Below, piece by piece: positions 33,677 through 43,027 of a stretch of DNA of 64,000 nt. Every line of letters starts with the position of its first letter. Positions within the stretch are counted from its first letter, which is position 1. The notes beneath the pieces were generated by a model. The model ran no database searches. It had not been told where the DNA came from and saw only the letters and a program-made list of their open reading frames with translations. Made by a program: the position numbers and the translations under genes. The stretch is from Treponema sp. (GTDB lineage: Bacteria; Spirochaetota; Spirochaetia; Treponematales; Breznakiellaceae), in NCBI GenBank assembly GCA_009777335.1, contig WRMC01000004.1, forward strand, positions 84,874 through 148,873. The letters run 5' to 3'.

Positions 33677-35851
33677 ATGAGCATCATGGCGGTTAAAACG
33701 AAAAAGACGGCAGCGAAAAAGACAGAAGAAAAAAAGACCCTCGTCATAGTTGAATCTCCGGCCAAGGCCAAGACCATCGAAAAATACCTGGGCAATGATT
33801 ACAACGTAAAGGCCTCCATGGGGCACCTTATCGATCTGCCGAAATCCCGGCTGGCCATAAACGTGGAGAGCAATTTTGAACCCGAATATATCACCGTCCG
33901 CGGAAGGGCCAAGCTTTTAAAGGAGCTTCAAGGGGATGCAAAAAAAGCTAATTCGGTCCTCCTGGCCAGTGATAATGACCGGGAAGGGGAAGCTATAGCC
34001 TGGCATTTAAAAAACGCCATCTCGGCAAAATTCGATCAGGTTCCCATTAAACGGATTAGCTTTAACGAGATAACCCCCGCGGCCATCAAAGAGGCCGTCG
34101 CCAGTCCCACCGAAATAGACGAATCCAAGGTGAATGCCCAGAAGGCCCGAAGGGTCCTGGATCGCCTGGTGGGGTACAACCTTTCTCCCCTGCTCTGGAA
34201 GAAGGTAAAAAACGGCCTTTCGGCTGGTAGGGTCCAGTCGGTGGCTCTGCGCCTTATCTGCGAACGGGAAAAGGAAGTGGAATCATTTATCCCCGAAGAA
34301 TTTTGGACCCTGGAGGCAGACTTTAAGGTGGGTAAGACCTCCTACACGGCCCAACTTGTTTCCTGGAACGATGAAAAGCCGGTCTTAAAAAACGAAGCAG
34401 AGGTGAGGGCTATCATAGGCATGATAGAAAACGGGGTTTGCCAGGTATCGGAGGTCCGGGAAGTAGAACGAACCATCAGGCCCAGACCCCCCTTTACCAC
34501 CTCCCAGCTCCAGCAGACCGCAGCAAACCGCCTGGGTTTCACCAGCCGCAAGACCATGCAGATCGCCCAGCAGCTCTACGAAGGGGTAAACCTGGGGGAG
34601 TCCAGGGTGGGTCTTATTACCTACATGAGGACCGACTCGGTGCGGATCTCCGCCACTGCCCTGGAAGAGGTCCGGCGCTGGATTGCAGACAAGTATCCCA
34701 AGGACCTCCCAGCTGAAGCTCTTGAGTACTCCACCGGAAGGCGTTCCCAGGATGCCCACGAGGCCATCCGTCCTACCTTTGTAGAATATACCCCGGATAA
34801 CATTAAAGAATTTCTTACCCGGGATCAGTTAAGGATCTACACCATCATTTGGGAACGGTTCGTTTCTTCCCAGATGAACAATGCCCGTTCCAGAACCGTC
34901 AGCGTAGACATATCGGTGGGGGAGGAGGGCTCTTCCGGGATCTTCCGGATCACCGGGACCAAAATTATCGAAAAGGGTTTTTACCAGGTCATGAAGCTCC
35001 TGGCATCCAAGGACGAAAAAGGAAAACCCTACCCGGCCTTAAAAAAAGGAAGCAAGGTAAGCGTCGATACCTTCCGTCCCGAGCAGCATTTTACCCAGGG
35101 TCCGGCCCGTTTTACCGACGCTTCCATCGTAAAGACCCTGGAAGAAAAGGGTATAGGCCGCCCTTCTACCTATGTTCCCATTATTTCGGTTTTATTGGAT
35201 CGCTACTATGTGACCCGTTCCAATAAGCAGCTGGTCCCCACCATCCTGGGCCGGATGATAAACGAACTATTAGTCGAGAATTTCCCCCAGGTGATAGATG
35301 CGGGCTTTACGGCTTTTATGGAAACCAAACTCGACGAGGTCGAAGAGAGCCATGCCTACTGGCCCGACATGATCCGGGAGTTCTGGGACCCCTTTAAAGA
35401 TCAGGTAGAGGAGGTGGGTAAGTCCCTGGAATCCTACAAGGGATCCTTAGATGAAGTAACCGATTATATCTGCGAAAAATGCGGAAAGAATCTGATAAAG
35501 AAGCTGGGGCGTTTTGGCTTCTTCTTGGCCTGTTCGGGGTTTCCTGACTGCCGCAATACCCGGTCCATCCCCCTGGCAAAGTGCCCCAAGTGTGAGGGAG
35601 ACATAGTGTCCCGAAAAACCAAGGGCCGGGGCAAGGAGTTCTACGGCTGCACCAGATACCCGGACTGCGATTTTATCAGCCACTTTAAGCCCCTTAACCA
35701 GGACTGTCCCAACTGCGGGCATTTTCTGGTAGAAAAGACCGACAAGAAAAACGGCAGCCATAAGGCCTGCATAAATCCGGACTGCGATTACCTGCGCTCC
35801 GCCGACATCGAAGCAGAAACCCTGCCCATGGAAGAAGAAAGGGATGACTAA
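33677..35851 (+). CDS. topA: DNA topoisomerase I
   Basis: A 724-residue type IA topoisomerase. The Toprim domain has VIVESPAKAKTIEKYLG and LASDNDREGEAIAWHL; the active-site Tyr is in LITYMRTDSVRIS; RRSQDAHEAIRPT follows. The C-terminus has three four-cysteine zinc-ribbon repeats (CEKCG...C...C, CPKCEG..., CPNCGH...). It relaxes negative supercoils. It begins with a Lys-rich tail and overlaps the next gene by 8 bp. Confidence 0.97.
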   Translation: MSIMAVKTKKTAAKKTEEKKTLVIVESPAKAKTIEKYLGNDYNVKASMGHLIDLPKSRLAINVESNFEPEYITVRGRAKLLKELQGDAKKANSVLLASDNDREGEAIAWHLKNAISAKFDQVPIKRISFNEITPAAIKEAVASPTEIDESKVNAQKARRVLDRLVGYNLSPLLWKKVKNGLSAGRVQSVALRLICEREKEVESFIPEEFWTLEADFKVGKTSYTAQLVSWNDEKPVLKNEAEVRAIIGMIENGVCQVSEVREVERTIRPRPPFTTSQLQQTAANRLGFTSRKTMQIAQQLYEGVNLGESRVGLITYMRTDSVRISATALEEVRRWIADKYPKDLPAEALEYSTGRRSQDAHEAIRPTFVEYTPDNIKEFLTRDQLRIYTIIWERFVSSQMNNARSRTVSVDISVGEEGSSGIFRITGTKIIEKGFYQVMKLLASKDEKGKPYPALKKGSKVSVDTFRPEQHFTQGPARFTDASIVKTLEEKGIGRPSTYVPIISVLLDRYYVTRSNKQLVPTILGRMINELLVENFPQVIDAGFTAFMETKLDEVEESHAYWPDMIREFWDPFKDQVEEVGKSLESYKGSLDEVTDYICEKCGKNLIKKLGRFGFFLACSGFPDCRNTRSIPLAKCPKCEGDIVSRKTKGRGKEFYGCTRYPDCDFISHFKPLNQDCPNCGHFLVEKTDKKNGSHKACINPDCDYLRSADIEAETLPMEEERDD

Positions 35852-36782
35852 AACCAAAAGTGCCGAAGCGCCTACCCTGGGAAACACCCATGTCAGGGAA
35901 TATTTAGATTACCTCTCTGCCGTCCGGGGAGTTTCGGAGCGCACCCTTTCGGCCTATGGCCAGGACTTAAGCCACTTTTGCAATTACTGCCATAACCATG
36001 GCATAGAGCCCGAAAAGGCCACCCCCGAAGAGGTCCGCCTTTTTATCGGCGATCTCTCTGCCGATGGAAACGCCTCGGTCAGCGTGAACCGCCGGCTCTC
36101 TTCTATCCGGGGCTACTACCGCTGGCTCCAGAGGTTTTCCTTCCGTACTGACGATCCCTCTTCGCCCATTAAAAATCTCAAGACCCCCAAGACCCTTCCT
36201 GCCTTTTTATGGGAAGCCGAGATGGCCCACTTTTCCGAGCTCCCCGACAAGGCGGGGATCCTCTGGCCCGAGCGTGATAAGGCCCTCATCCTGGTCATGT
36301 ACTCGGCGGGGCTCCGGATCTCAGAGACCGCTTCCTTAAGCCTCCCGAAGCTCGAAAAGGATATAAGCGGGGCCAGGATCATGGGAAAGGGGAATAAAGA
36401 GAGGCAGGTCTTCTTTTCCGAAGAGGCCCGCCTGGCCCTGATTAGTTACCTGGAGGCCCGGCAGGAAAAAATAAAGGCCGAAAGGCCCACCGACAGACTC
36501 TTTATCAGCCTCAAAGGGGCCCCCCTCTCGGTGCCGGGCCTGCGATGGATCATCAACAAGTACGGCGAAAGATCCGGCCTGGGCAAGAATGTAAATCCCC
36601 ATTCCCTGCGGCATAGTTTTGCCACCCATCTGGTTAATTCGGGCTGCGATGTCCGGGTGGTTCAGGAACTGCTGGGCCATTCCAGCATCAGCACCACCCA
36701 GCGCTACACCCATGTCAATATTGAAGGCCTGCGTAAGGTATATACAAAAGCCCATCCCCATGGGGGGCAAAGGAAACAATAG
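35844..36782 (+). CDS. Xer-type tyrosine recombinase (second copy)
   Basis: A 312-residue recombinase of the same class as the one at 31.8 kb: [26 protein letters not shown] in the N-terminal domain, catalytic Arg in [39 protein letters not shown] with the Tyr nucleophile. It likely forms the XerC/XerD heterotetramer with the first copy. Its stop overlaps the GTG start of hslV, a place where Xer (CodV) is also found next to the HslVU protease in other bacteria. Confidence 0.92.
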   Translation: MTKTKSAEAPTLGNTHVREYLDYLSAVRGVSERTLSAYGQDLSHFCNYCHNHGIEPEKATPEEVRLFIGDLSADGNASVSVNRRLSSIRGYYRWLQRFSFRTDDPSSPIKNLKTPKTLPAFLWEAEMAHFSELPDKAGILWPERDKALILVMYSAGLRISETASLSLPKLEKDISGARIMGKGNKERQVFFSEEARLALISYLEARQEKIKAERPTDRLFISLKGAPLSVPGLRWIINKYGERSGLGKNVNPHSLRHSFATHLVNSGCDVRVVQELLGHSSISTTQRYTHVNIEGLRKVYTKAHPHGGQRKQ

Positions 36783-37327
36783 TGGAAAAACTTGAAGTCC
36801 GGGCAACCACGGTTCTGGCGGTAAGACGGAATGGCCAGGTTGCCATGGCCGCAGACGGCCAGGTTAGTTTTGGCCCCACGGTGATGAAGAACAATGCCCG
36901 AAAGGTCCGGAGGCTCATGGACGGCAAGATCCTCTGCGGATTCGCCGGGGCCACCGCCGATGTCTTTGCCCTCTTTGATCGCTTCGAGGCCAAGCTAAAG
37001 GAGTACTCGGGGGATCTGCTCCGTTCAGCGGTGGAGCTTGCCCGGGAATGGCGGACCGACCGGGCCCTGCGCCGCCTGGAGGCCATGCTCTTGGCGGCGG
37101 ATCTCCATAAGACCCTTTTGATCTCCGGCACCGGAGATGTCATAGAGCCCGCCAACGATGCCCTGGCCATAGGTTCGGGGGGCAATTTTGCCTATGCAGC
37201 GGCCCTGGCTTTTCTGGACGGTTCAGATTTAAGCGCCCGGGAAATAGCTCTGCGGAGCTTAAAAATTGCCGGAGATATCTGTGTCTACACCAACGATCAG
37301 ATAACCCTGGAAGAACTGAACCCATAA
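36782..37327 (+). CDS. hslV: ATP-dependent protease subunit HslV
   Basis: A 181-residue proteasome-like peptidase starting at GTG (TAGTG overlap with the Xer gene). The catalytic threonine pair is at residues 9-10 in [13 protein letters not shown], followed by [21 protein letters not shown] and [17 protein letters not shown]. An eight-residue lead (MEKLEVRA) precedes the catalytic Thr and must be trimmed for activity or tolerated. It forms the HslVU protease with the next gene. Confidence 0.95.
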   Translation: MEKLEVRATTVLAVRRNGQVAMAADGQVSFGPTVMKNNARKVRRLMDGKILCGFAGATADVFALFDRFEAKLKEYSGDLLRSAVELAREWRTDRALRRLEAMLLAADLHKTLLISGTGDVIEPANDALAIGSGGNFAYAAALAFLDGSDLSAREIALRSLKIAGDICVYTNDQITLEELNP

Positions 37328-37339
37328 AGGAGGGGAGCC

Positions 37340-38884
37340 ATGAATGATCAATATGATAACCTAAATCGACTTACCCCCAGAGAAATCGTTTCCGAACTGG
37401 ATAAATATATTGTGGGTCAGAAGAAGGCTAAACGGGCGGTGGCGGTAGCTCTGCGCAACCGGATCCGCCGCTTAAAAATAAGCGACGACATGAGGGAAGA
37501 CATCACCCCGAAAAACATTCTTATGATAGGCCCCACGGGGGTGGGAAAAACCGAGATCGCCCGGCGCCTAGCCAAGCTTACGGGCTCCCCTTTTATCAAG
37601 GTAGAGGCAACCAAGTATACCGAAGTTGGCTATGTGGGCCGGGATGTGGAATCCATGATCCGGGATCTCATGTCCGCGGGGGTCCAGATGGTTAAACAGG
37701 AGATGCAGGAGACCGTTACCCTGGAAGCCGAAAAGAGGGCCGAAGAAGCCCTGCTGGATCTCTTGCTTCCAGGGACGGGCAAGAAGACCAAGAAAAAGGC
37801 CCCCAGTTCTCCGGTGGTCCGGCCCATGGGCACCTTTTCCATCCCCGGAGGGGGGAACTCCGGCTCTTCCCTCATGGGGACGGCCATACAGATAGGGATC
37901 CCCGCCAAGAAGGGGGCTCCCCCGTCCAACGAAGGAGATGATACCCAGGCCCTTCCTGTCGAAGAGGCAGAGGAGCCCGCAGCCAAGGAAGCTGCAGAAG
38001 GGGCAGCCCAGACCAGGGAGAAATTCCGGGCCATGTTACGGGCAGGGAAGCTCGAAGACAGGACGGTAGAAGTTACCATTAGCCAGAGCCCCCAATTCCC
38101 GGCCTTCGAAATGATGGGGGCCAATATGGAAGACATAGAATCCAGCCTCTCAGGCATCGCCGGGTTCTTTGGGGGGGGAAAAAAGAAAAAGGTGGTCACC
38201 GTAAAAAGGGCCCGGGACATCCTTATCGCCGAAGAATCGGAAAAGCTCATCGACCGGGACCGGGTTAACGACGAGGCCCGCCAGAGGGTAGAACAGACGG
38301 GGATAGTCTTTATCGACGAGATGGACAAGATCGCTGTGAAGAACGACCGGGGCAGCGGGCCCGATGTTTCCCGCGAAGGGGTCCAGCGGGACATTCTGCC
38401 CATCGTAGAAGGGGCCATCGTTAACACCAAATGGGGGCCCGTAAATACCGAGCACATCCTCTTTATAGCTGCCGGGGCTTTTAACCTGGCCAAGCCATCG
38501 GACCTCATCCCCGAACTCCAGGGCCGCTTTCCCCTCAGGGTAGAGCTGGACTCCCTGGGCAAAGATGACTTCCTCCGCATCCTGACGGAGCCAAAGAACG
38601 CCCTTACCAAGCAGTATGTGGAGCTCATGGCCACCGAAGAGGTAGAAATTGAGTTCACCCCCGATGCGATAGAACACCTGGCGGCCCTGGCGGCGGAGGT
38701 TAACTCCCGGCTGGAAAACATAGGGGCCCGGCGGCTCCATACCATCATGGAGGCCCTTCTCGAAGAGCTCTCCTTTGAAGCTCCCGATATTAGCCCCGCC
38801 AAGGTGCCCATTACGGTGGATTACGTGAACGAAAAGCTCAGCACCCTCGTAAAAGATCAGGATCTGGGGAGATATATTTTGTGA
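37340..38884 (+). CDS. hslU: ATP-dependent protease ATPase subunit HslU
   Basis: A 514-residue AAA+ unfoldase with LTPREIVSELDKYIVGQKKAKRAVAVALRNR, Walker A GPTGVGKTEIAR, pore motif KYTEVGYVGRDVES, Walker B IVFIDEMDK and ELQGRFPLRVEL, ending in GRYIL, the HslV-activating tail. It is ~70 residues longer than the typical ~443 because the intermediate domain (~residues 145-235) carries a Pro/Ala/Glu-rich insertion. It lies 12 bp after hslV with an AAGGAGG site. Confidence 0.95.
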   Translation: MNDQYDNLNRLTPREIVSELDKYIVGQKKAKRAVAVALRNRIRRLKISDDMREDITPKNILMIGPTGVGKTEIARRLAKLTGSPFIKVEATKYTEVGYVGRDVESMIRDLMSAGVQMVKQEMQETVTLEAEKRAEEALLDLLLPGTGKKTKKKAPSSPVVRPMGTFSIPGGGNSGSSLMGTAIQIGIPAKKGAPPSNEGDDTQALPVEEAEEPAAKEAAEGAAQTREKFRAMLRAGKLEDRTVEVTISQSPQFPAFEMMGANMEDIESSLSGIAGFFGGGKKKKVVTVKRARDILIAEESEKLIDRDRVNDEARQRVEQTGIVFIDEMDKIAVKNDRGSGPDVSREGVQRDILPIVEGAIVNTKWGPVNTEHILFIAAGAFNLAKPSDLIPELQGRFPLRVELDSLGKDDFLRILTEPKNALTKQYVELMATEEVEIEFTPDAIEHLAALAAEVNSRLENIGARRLHTIMEALLEELSFEAPDISPAKVPITVDYVNEKLSTLVKDQDLGRYIL

Positions 38885-38911
38885 TAAAGATAAAATTTTG
38901 CCTGCCGATGA
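38885..38911 (+). promoter_or_regulatory. flgB: Sigma28 (FliA-type) promoter of the flgB operon
   Basis: TAAA (38885-38888), exactly 15 bp, then GCCGATGA (38904-38911): one mismatch from the flagellar sigma28 consensus TAAA-N15-GCCGATAA. The start would be near 38917, leaving a short leader with AGGGAGA before the flgB ATG. Confidence 0.8.
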
Positions 38912-38932
38912 TTGAAATAGGGAGAATTTCCA

Positions 38933-39355
38933 ATGGTAGTGAATAACAATTTTAGTCAGACCATAGACCTCATACACCGGGGAATGAGCGCCTCATCCTT
39001 GCGGCAGGCGGTGATCGCAAACAATCTGGCCAATGCGGATGTGCCCAATTTTAAGCGCACCGACGTAAACTTCGAAAGCGAGCTGGCCCGGGCCCTTAAC
39101 ACCGAGCGGCAAAGGCCCGTATTGGAGCTGCGGCAGACCAATCCCATGCACATCTCCAATTGGCAGCCCAGGAACTACCAGGATGTGGAACCCCGCCGGG
39201 TACTGGATTACCTTACCCAGTCGGATAACAACGGAAACAATGTGGATGCAGAGGCGGAGTTTAACCTCCTCTTAAAGAACCAGCTGCGCTACATGCTGCT
39301 GGCCCAGATGGCTACCTACGAGTACAGCCAGATAAACATGGTCCTCCGGGGCTAA
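38933..39355 (+). CDS. flgB: Flagellar proximal rod protein FlgB
   Basis: A 140-residue rod protein with LRQAVIANNLANADVPNFKRTDVNFES at the N-terminus and the C-terminal NLLLKNQLRYMLLAQMATYEYSQINMVLRG. It builds the proximal rod of the periplasmic flagellum with FlgC. It is the first gene of the flgB-fliJ operon, behind a sigma28-type promoter. Confidence 0.96.
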   Translation: MVVNNNFSQTIDLIHRGMSASSLRQAVIANNLANADVPNFKRTDVNFESELARALNTERQRPVLELRQTNPMHISNWQPRNYQDVEPRRVLDYLTQSDNNGNNVDAEAEFNLLLKNQLRYMLLAQMATYEYSQINMVLRG

Positions 39356-39366
39356 GGAGTTAATTC

Positions 39367-39828
39367 ATGGGAATTTTTACCGCCATTAATATAGCTTCAT
39401 CGGGGATGTCGGCCCAAAGAACCAGGGCCGATGTGATTGCCGATAACATCGCCAATGTTAACACCACCCGGACCAACGAGGGCGGGGCCTACCGGCGGAG
39501 CCGGGTCATCATGAGACCCCGGGTAGACAGTCCCTATTGGCGCTCCCCCTTTCTGCCCGATGGCTTGGACAACGGGCTTGGACAGGGAGTGAGGATCCAG
39601 GAAATCCAGAAGGACTATAAAACCGAAAACACCTATGTCTACGATCCCAGCCATCCTGATGCCATCCTTACGGGCCCCAGGGCAGGGTATGTAGAAATGC
39701 CCAACGTAGATATCGTCACCGAAATGGTAGATATGATCGCCGCTTCCAGGGCCTACGAAGCCAATGCAGCGGTAGTAGACGGAGCCAAGGCCATGTTCCA
39801 AAGAGCATTGGACATAGGCTCCAGGTAA
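39367..39828 (+). CDS. flgC: Flagellar proximal rod protein FlgC
   Basis: A 153-residue FlgC: INIASSGMSAQRTRADVIADNIANVNTTRT, then YVEMPNVDIVTEMVDMIAASRAYEAN, the rod-family C-terminal motif, and AKAMFQRALDIGSR. It partners FlgB in the proximal rod. The gap to flgB is 11 bp. Confidence 0.97.
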   Translation: MGIFTAINIASSGMSAQRTRADVIADNIANVNTTRTNEGGAYRRSRVIMRPRVDSPYWRSPFLPDGLDNGLGQGVRIQEIQKDYKTENTYVYDPSHPDAILTGPRAGYVEMPNVDIVTEMVDMIAASRAYEANAAVVDGAKAMFQRALDIGSR

Positions 39829-39850
39829 TAAACATTAAGGGGAGGGAAGT

Positions 39851-40237
39851 ATGTCTTTAATTAATCCTACATTATTTAATCTGGGCAATGTCCAGGAAAT
39901 GGCCCTAAGGATCACCCATCCGGATCACCGCCAGACAGGGCGGGAGCAGTTCCAGGCCCAGGGCCAGGGGATGATCGAAACCGGAAGAACCCTGGGAGCC
40001 GATATGTCGATCCGTTCAGGGACCTTTAGCGAAGCAATGCTTCACGCCCTGGATCAGGTAAGCGCCTATCAGCAAATTGCCAGTGCCACCAATCAGGCGG
40101 CCCTTTTGGACCCGGATTCCATCAACGTAGAAGACGTTACCATGGCCCAGGCTCAGGCAAGTATTTCTTTGAATATAACCCGGAATGTGCTGAACCGGCT
40201 GGTTCAGGGCTGGAGGGATTTAATTAACACCAGGTAA
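39851..40237 (+). CDS. fliE: Flagellar hook-basal body protein FliE
   Basis: A 128-residue FliE that links the MS ring to the rod. The C-terminal half carries the family pattern SFSEAMLHALDQVS-like region (TFSEAMLHALDQVSAYQQIA), EDVTMAQAQASISLNITRNVLNRLVQGWRDLINTR. The N-terminal ~35 residues are variable, as usual. A strong AAGGGGAGGG site precedes the ATG. Confidence 0.93.
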   Translation: MSLINPTLFNLGNVQEMALRITHPDHRQTGREQFQAQGQGMIETGRTLGADMSIRSGTFSEAMLHALDQVSAYQQIASATNQAALLDPDSINVEDVTMAQAQASISLNITRNVLNRLVQGWRDLINTR

Positions 40238-40261
40238 ACGCCTTTTATAGGGGGGGGAAAA

Positions 40262-41965
40262 ATGGAATGGTTTAGAAGAATATTATCACAGGTAATGGCC
40301 CTGTGGGGCAGATGGAGCATGGTCCAAAAGCTCGTGCTCGTCGGCATTGTCGGTATCACCATAGTGGGGCTCGTGGTCCTGGTAACAGTGTCCTCCACAC
40401 CCACCCTGGTTCCAGTCATCGATGCACCTATCCGGGACGAAGTGGCCCGGGACAGGATAGTCCTTAGGCTTAATCAAGAGGGGGTGCGGGCTACCGTAAG
40501 CCCCGCAGGGGTCATCATGGTAAGCGACCTGGTGACAGCCCAGAGGATGCGGGGCATCCTGATCCGGGAAGACCTCATTCCCACGGGCATAGATCCCTGG
40601 AACATCTTTGACCGGGAACGGTGGACCATCACCGATTTTGAAAGGAACGTCAACCTCAGGCGGGCCATAACCCAAATGGTAAGCGATCATATCCGGGCCC
40701 TGGACGATGTGGACAATGTGAATGTGATCATCGCCTTCCCCGAGGACCGGCTTTTTGCCTCCGAGCAGAACCCCATTACCGCCTCGGTATCGCTTACTCC
40801 CAAGCCCGGCAGCGACATTAACACCAACCGCCGGAAAATCGAGGGGATCCAGAAGCTTTTAAGGCTCGCCGTTGAGGGCCTGCAGGATGAAAACATCGTT
40901 ATCACCGATCATACCGGGCTGGTCTTAAACGATTTTGAGGGCCTGGCCGAATGGGATAGGCTGAGCCGGATAGAACGGGAAACCCGGATGATCCAGCGCC
41001 TGGAGGCCCAGTACCGGGCCAAGATCCTGTCTTCCCTCCAGAGCACCTATGGGACCGACCGGGTCCGGGATCTGGATATACGGATCACCATGGACATGTC
41101 CCAGAGGACCGTATCTACCGAAGAATTTTTCCCCTTTGTAGAGCGGGCCCGGACCCCTGGGCTTCCCTATGACGACTCTATCGTACATACCTCGGTAACC
41201 CGGTCCAGGGCCGAATCTACTACCTCCTGGGAGGGCACGGGCTTTAATCCCCAGGGGCCCGCAGGGGTAGAAGGGCAGGTTCCTCCTGTTTATGCGGATA
41301 TGTCCAACCTTTGGGGCAGGACTGCCCAGGAAACCCTGACCATTAACGAAGAGATAAATTCCCGGCGTACCCAGGAAGAACGGAGCCCCGAAATTAACAG
41401 GGTTACCGTGTCGGTCAACATCGACGGCACCTGGCGTCTCCGCTACGATGAAAAAAGAAACCCCATCGTTACCGATGAAGGCTCCCTGGAGCGGGTCTAT
41501 ACCCCCATCGAAGCCCGGGAACTGGAGTATACCCGGCAGCTCATTCGGGATGCCATCGGTTATAGTGCCGCCCGGGGCGACTCGGTGACGGTGACCAACA
41601 TCCGTTTTGACCGGACCCAGCAGTTCATAGAAGAAGATCAGGCCTTTTTCAGACAGAGGCAGATGCAGACCACCATTATTATCTTCCTCGTAGGGCTTGC
41701 GGTTCTATTGATTTCCTTTATACTGTTTAGAACAGTATCCAGGGAAATTGAAAGGCGTAAAAGGATGGAAGCTGAAGAGAGGGCCCGCAGAGAGGAAGCT
41801 CTCCGCCAGCAGGCTCTGCTCCAGGCAGAAGAAGAGGGCATGGATGTCTCCATTTCTGTGGAAGAAAGGACCCGTCTGGAACTGCAGGAGTCTGTGGCCA
41901 GCATGACCCGGGACCACCCGGAAGATGCGGCCCAGCTTATCCGCACCTGGCTTTTGGAGGACTAG
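40262..41965 (+). CDS. fliF: Flagellar MS-ring protein FliF
   Basis: A 567-residue MS-ring subunit: two membrane helices near the ends (LVLVGIVGITIVGLVVLVTV and IIIFLVGLAVLLISFILF), periplasmic ring-building domains (LNQEGVRATVSPAGVIMVS; ARVNVIIAFPEDRLFASEQ-type segment DNVNVIIAFPEDRLF) and a cytoplasmic C-terminus ending in DAAQLIRTWLLED, the FliG-binding helix. It is the assembly base for the motor and export gate. Confidence 0.96.
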   Translation: MEWFRRILSQVMALWGRWSMVQKLVLVGIVGITIVGLVVLVTVSSTPTLVPVIDAPIRDEVARDRIVLRLNQEGVRATVSPAGVIMVSDLVTAQRMRGILIREDLIPTGIDPWNIFDRERWTITDFERNVNLRRAITQMVSDHIRALDDVDNVNVIIAFPEDRLFASEQNPITASVSLTPKPGSDINTNRRKIEGIQKLLRLAVEGLQDENIVITDHTGLVLNDFEGLAEWDRLSRIERETRMIQRLEAQYRAKILSSLQSTYGTDRVRDLDIRITMDMSQRTVSTEEFFPFVERARTPGLPYDDSIVHTSVTRSRAESTTSWEGTGFNPQGPAGVEGQVPPVYADMSNLWGRTAQETLTINEEINSRRTQEERSPEINRVTVSVNIDGTWRLRYDEKRNPIVTDEGSLERVYTPIEARELEYTRQLIRDAIGYSAARGDSVTVTNIRFDRTQQFIEEDQAFFRQRQMQTTIIIFLVGLAVLLISFILFRTVSREIERRKRMEAEERARREEALRQQALLQAEEEGMDVSISVEERTRLELQESVASMTRDHPEDAAQLIRTWLLED

Positions 41966-41968
41966 GAT

Positions 41969-43018
41969 ATGGCAAAAGCAAGTACCGGCGCCGCTGGACA
42001 GGGCAAGAAGAAGGGGCAAAAAGATTTCTCCGGACGTCAGAAGGCCGCTATTTTTCTCGTCACCATAGGGTCCGAAATATCTTCCGAAATCTTCAAGTAC
42101 CTTAGGGAAGATGAAATCGAAACCCTCACCTTCGAGATAGCCCGGCTAGAGACGGTGGATCCCGAAATGAAGGATTCCATCCTGGCAGAGTTCCAGGAAC
42201 TCATGATGGCGAACCAGTTTATCTCCCAGGGGGGCATAGACTTTGCCCGGGAGCTTCTGGAGAAATCTCTGGGGAGCCAAAAGGCCATAGATATTATCAA
42301 CCGCCTTACCTCGAGTTTACAGGTCCGGCCCTTCGATTTTATCCGTAGGACCGATCCGGCCCATCTTTTGAACTTTATCCAGCAAGAGCACCCGCAGACC
42401 ATAGCCCTTATTTTAGCCTATCTGGAACCCAATAAAGCTTCGGTCATTTTACAGAACCTGCCCCATGAGGTTCAAAGTGATGTGGCCCGGCGCATAGCCA
42501 CCATGGACAGAACCAGCCCGGAAGTTCTTCGGGAAGTAGAACGGGTTTTGGAAAAGAAACTTTCTACCCTTTCCAGCGAAGATTATTCCGCCGCCGGGGG
42601 GGTCGAAAACATTGTTGAAATCCTCAACCTGGTTGACCGGGCCTCGGAGAAGCAGATCATCGAACAGCTCGAAGACGAAGATCCCGAACTGGCCGAAGAG
42701 ATTAAAAAGCGCATGTTCGTGTTCGAAGACATCGTCATGCTCGACGACCGGTCCATTCAAAAGGTTATGCGGGAAGTGGATTCCCAGGAACTTGCCAAGG
42801 CCCTTAAGAGCGTAGATACGGAGGTCCAGGACAAGATCTTCCGGAACATGAGTAAGCGGGCTGCGGGGATGCTTAAAGAAGACATGGAATACATGGGCCC
42901 GGTACGCTTAAAGGATGTAGAAGAGGCCCAGCAAAAGATAGTTTCCATCATCAGGCACTTGGAAGACACCGGTGAAATCGTCATCGCCCGGGCCGGCGAA
43001 GAAGAGATGGTTGTCTAA
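41969..43018 (+). CDS. fliG: Flagellar motor switch protein FliG
   Basis: A 349-residue FliG: N-terminal FSGRQKAAIFLVTIGSEISSEIFKYL binding FliF, the middle-domain EHPQTIALILAYL, and a C-terminal torque domain with FVFEDIVMLDDRSIQKVMREVDSQELAKALK and the charged helix KIFRNMSKRAAGML. It converts ion flow to rotation with the stator. Spirochetes commonly have two FliG proteins; this one is in the flgB operon and looks like the motor-forming copy. Confidence 0.96.
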   Translation: MAKASTGAAGQGKKKGQKDFSGRQKAAIFLVTIGSEISSEIFKYLREDEIETLTFEIARLETVDPEMKDSILAEFQELMMANQFISQGGIDFARELLEKSLGSQKAIDIINRLTSSLQVRPFDFIRRTDPAHLLNFIQQEHPQTIALILAYLEPNKASVILQNLPHEVQSDVARRIATMDRTSPEVLREVERVLEKKLSTLSSEDYSAAGGVENIVEILNLVDRASEKQIIEQLEDEDPELAEEIKKRMFVFEDIVMLDDRSIQKVMREVDSQELAKALKSVDTEVQDKIFRNMSKRAAGMLKEDMEYMGPVRLKDVEEAQQKIVSIIRHLEDTGEIVIARAGEEEMVV

Positions 43019-43027
43019 GGACCTGCC

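Noticed and set aside
31761-36782. The two Xer recombinases as a mobile element around dprA-topA
   Set aside because: Both look like housekeeping XerC/XerD, genes are tightly coupled, composition matches the host, and the order is typical for treponemes.
37630-38811. 393-aa minus-strand ORF opposite hslU
   Set aside because: Ser/Arg-rich antisense shadow of a well-conserved gene; long only because GC-rich DNA has few stops.
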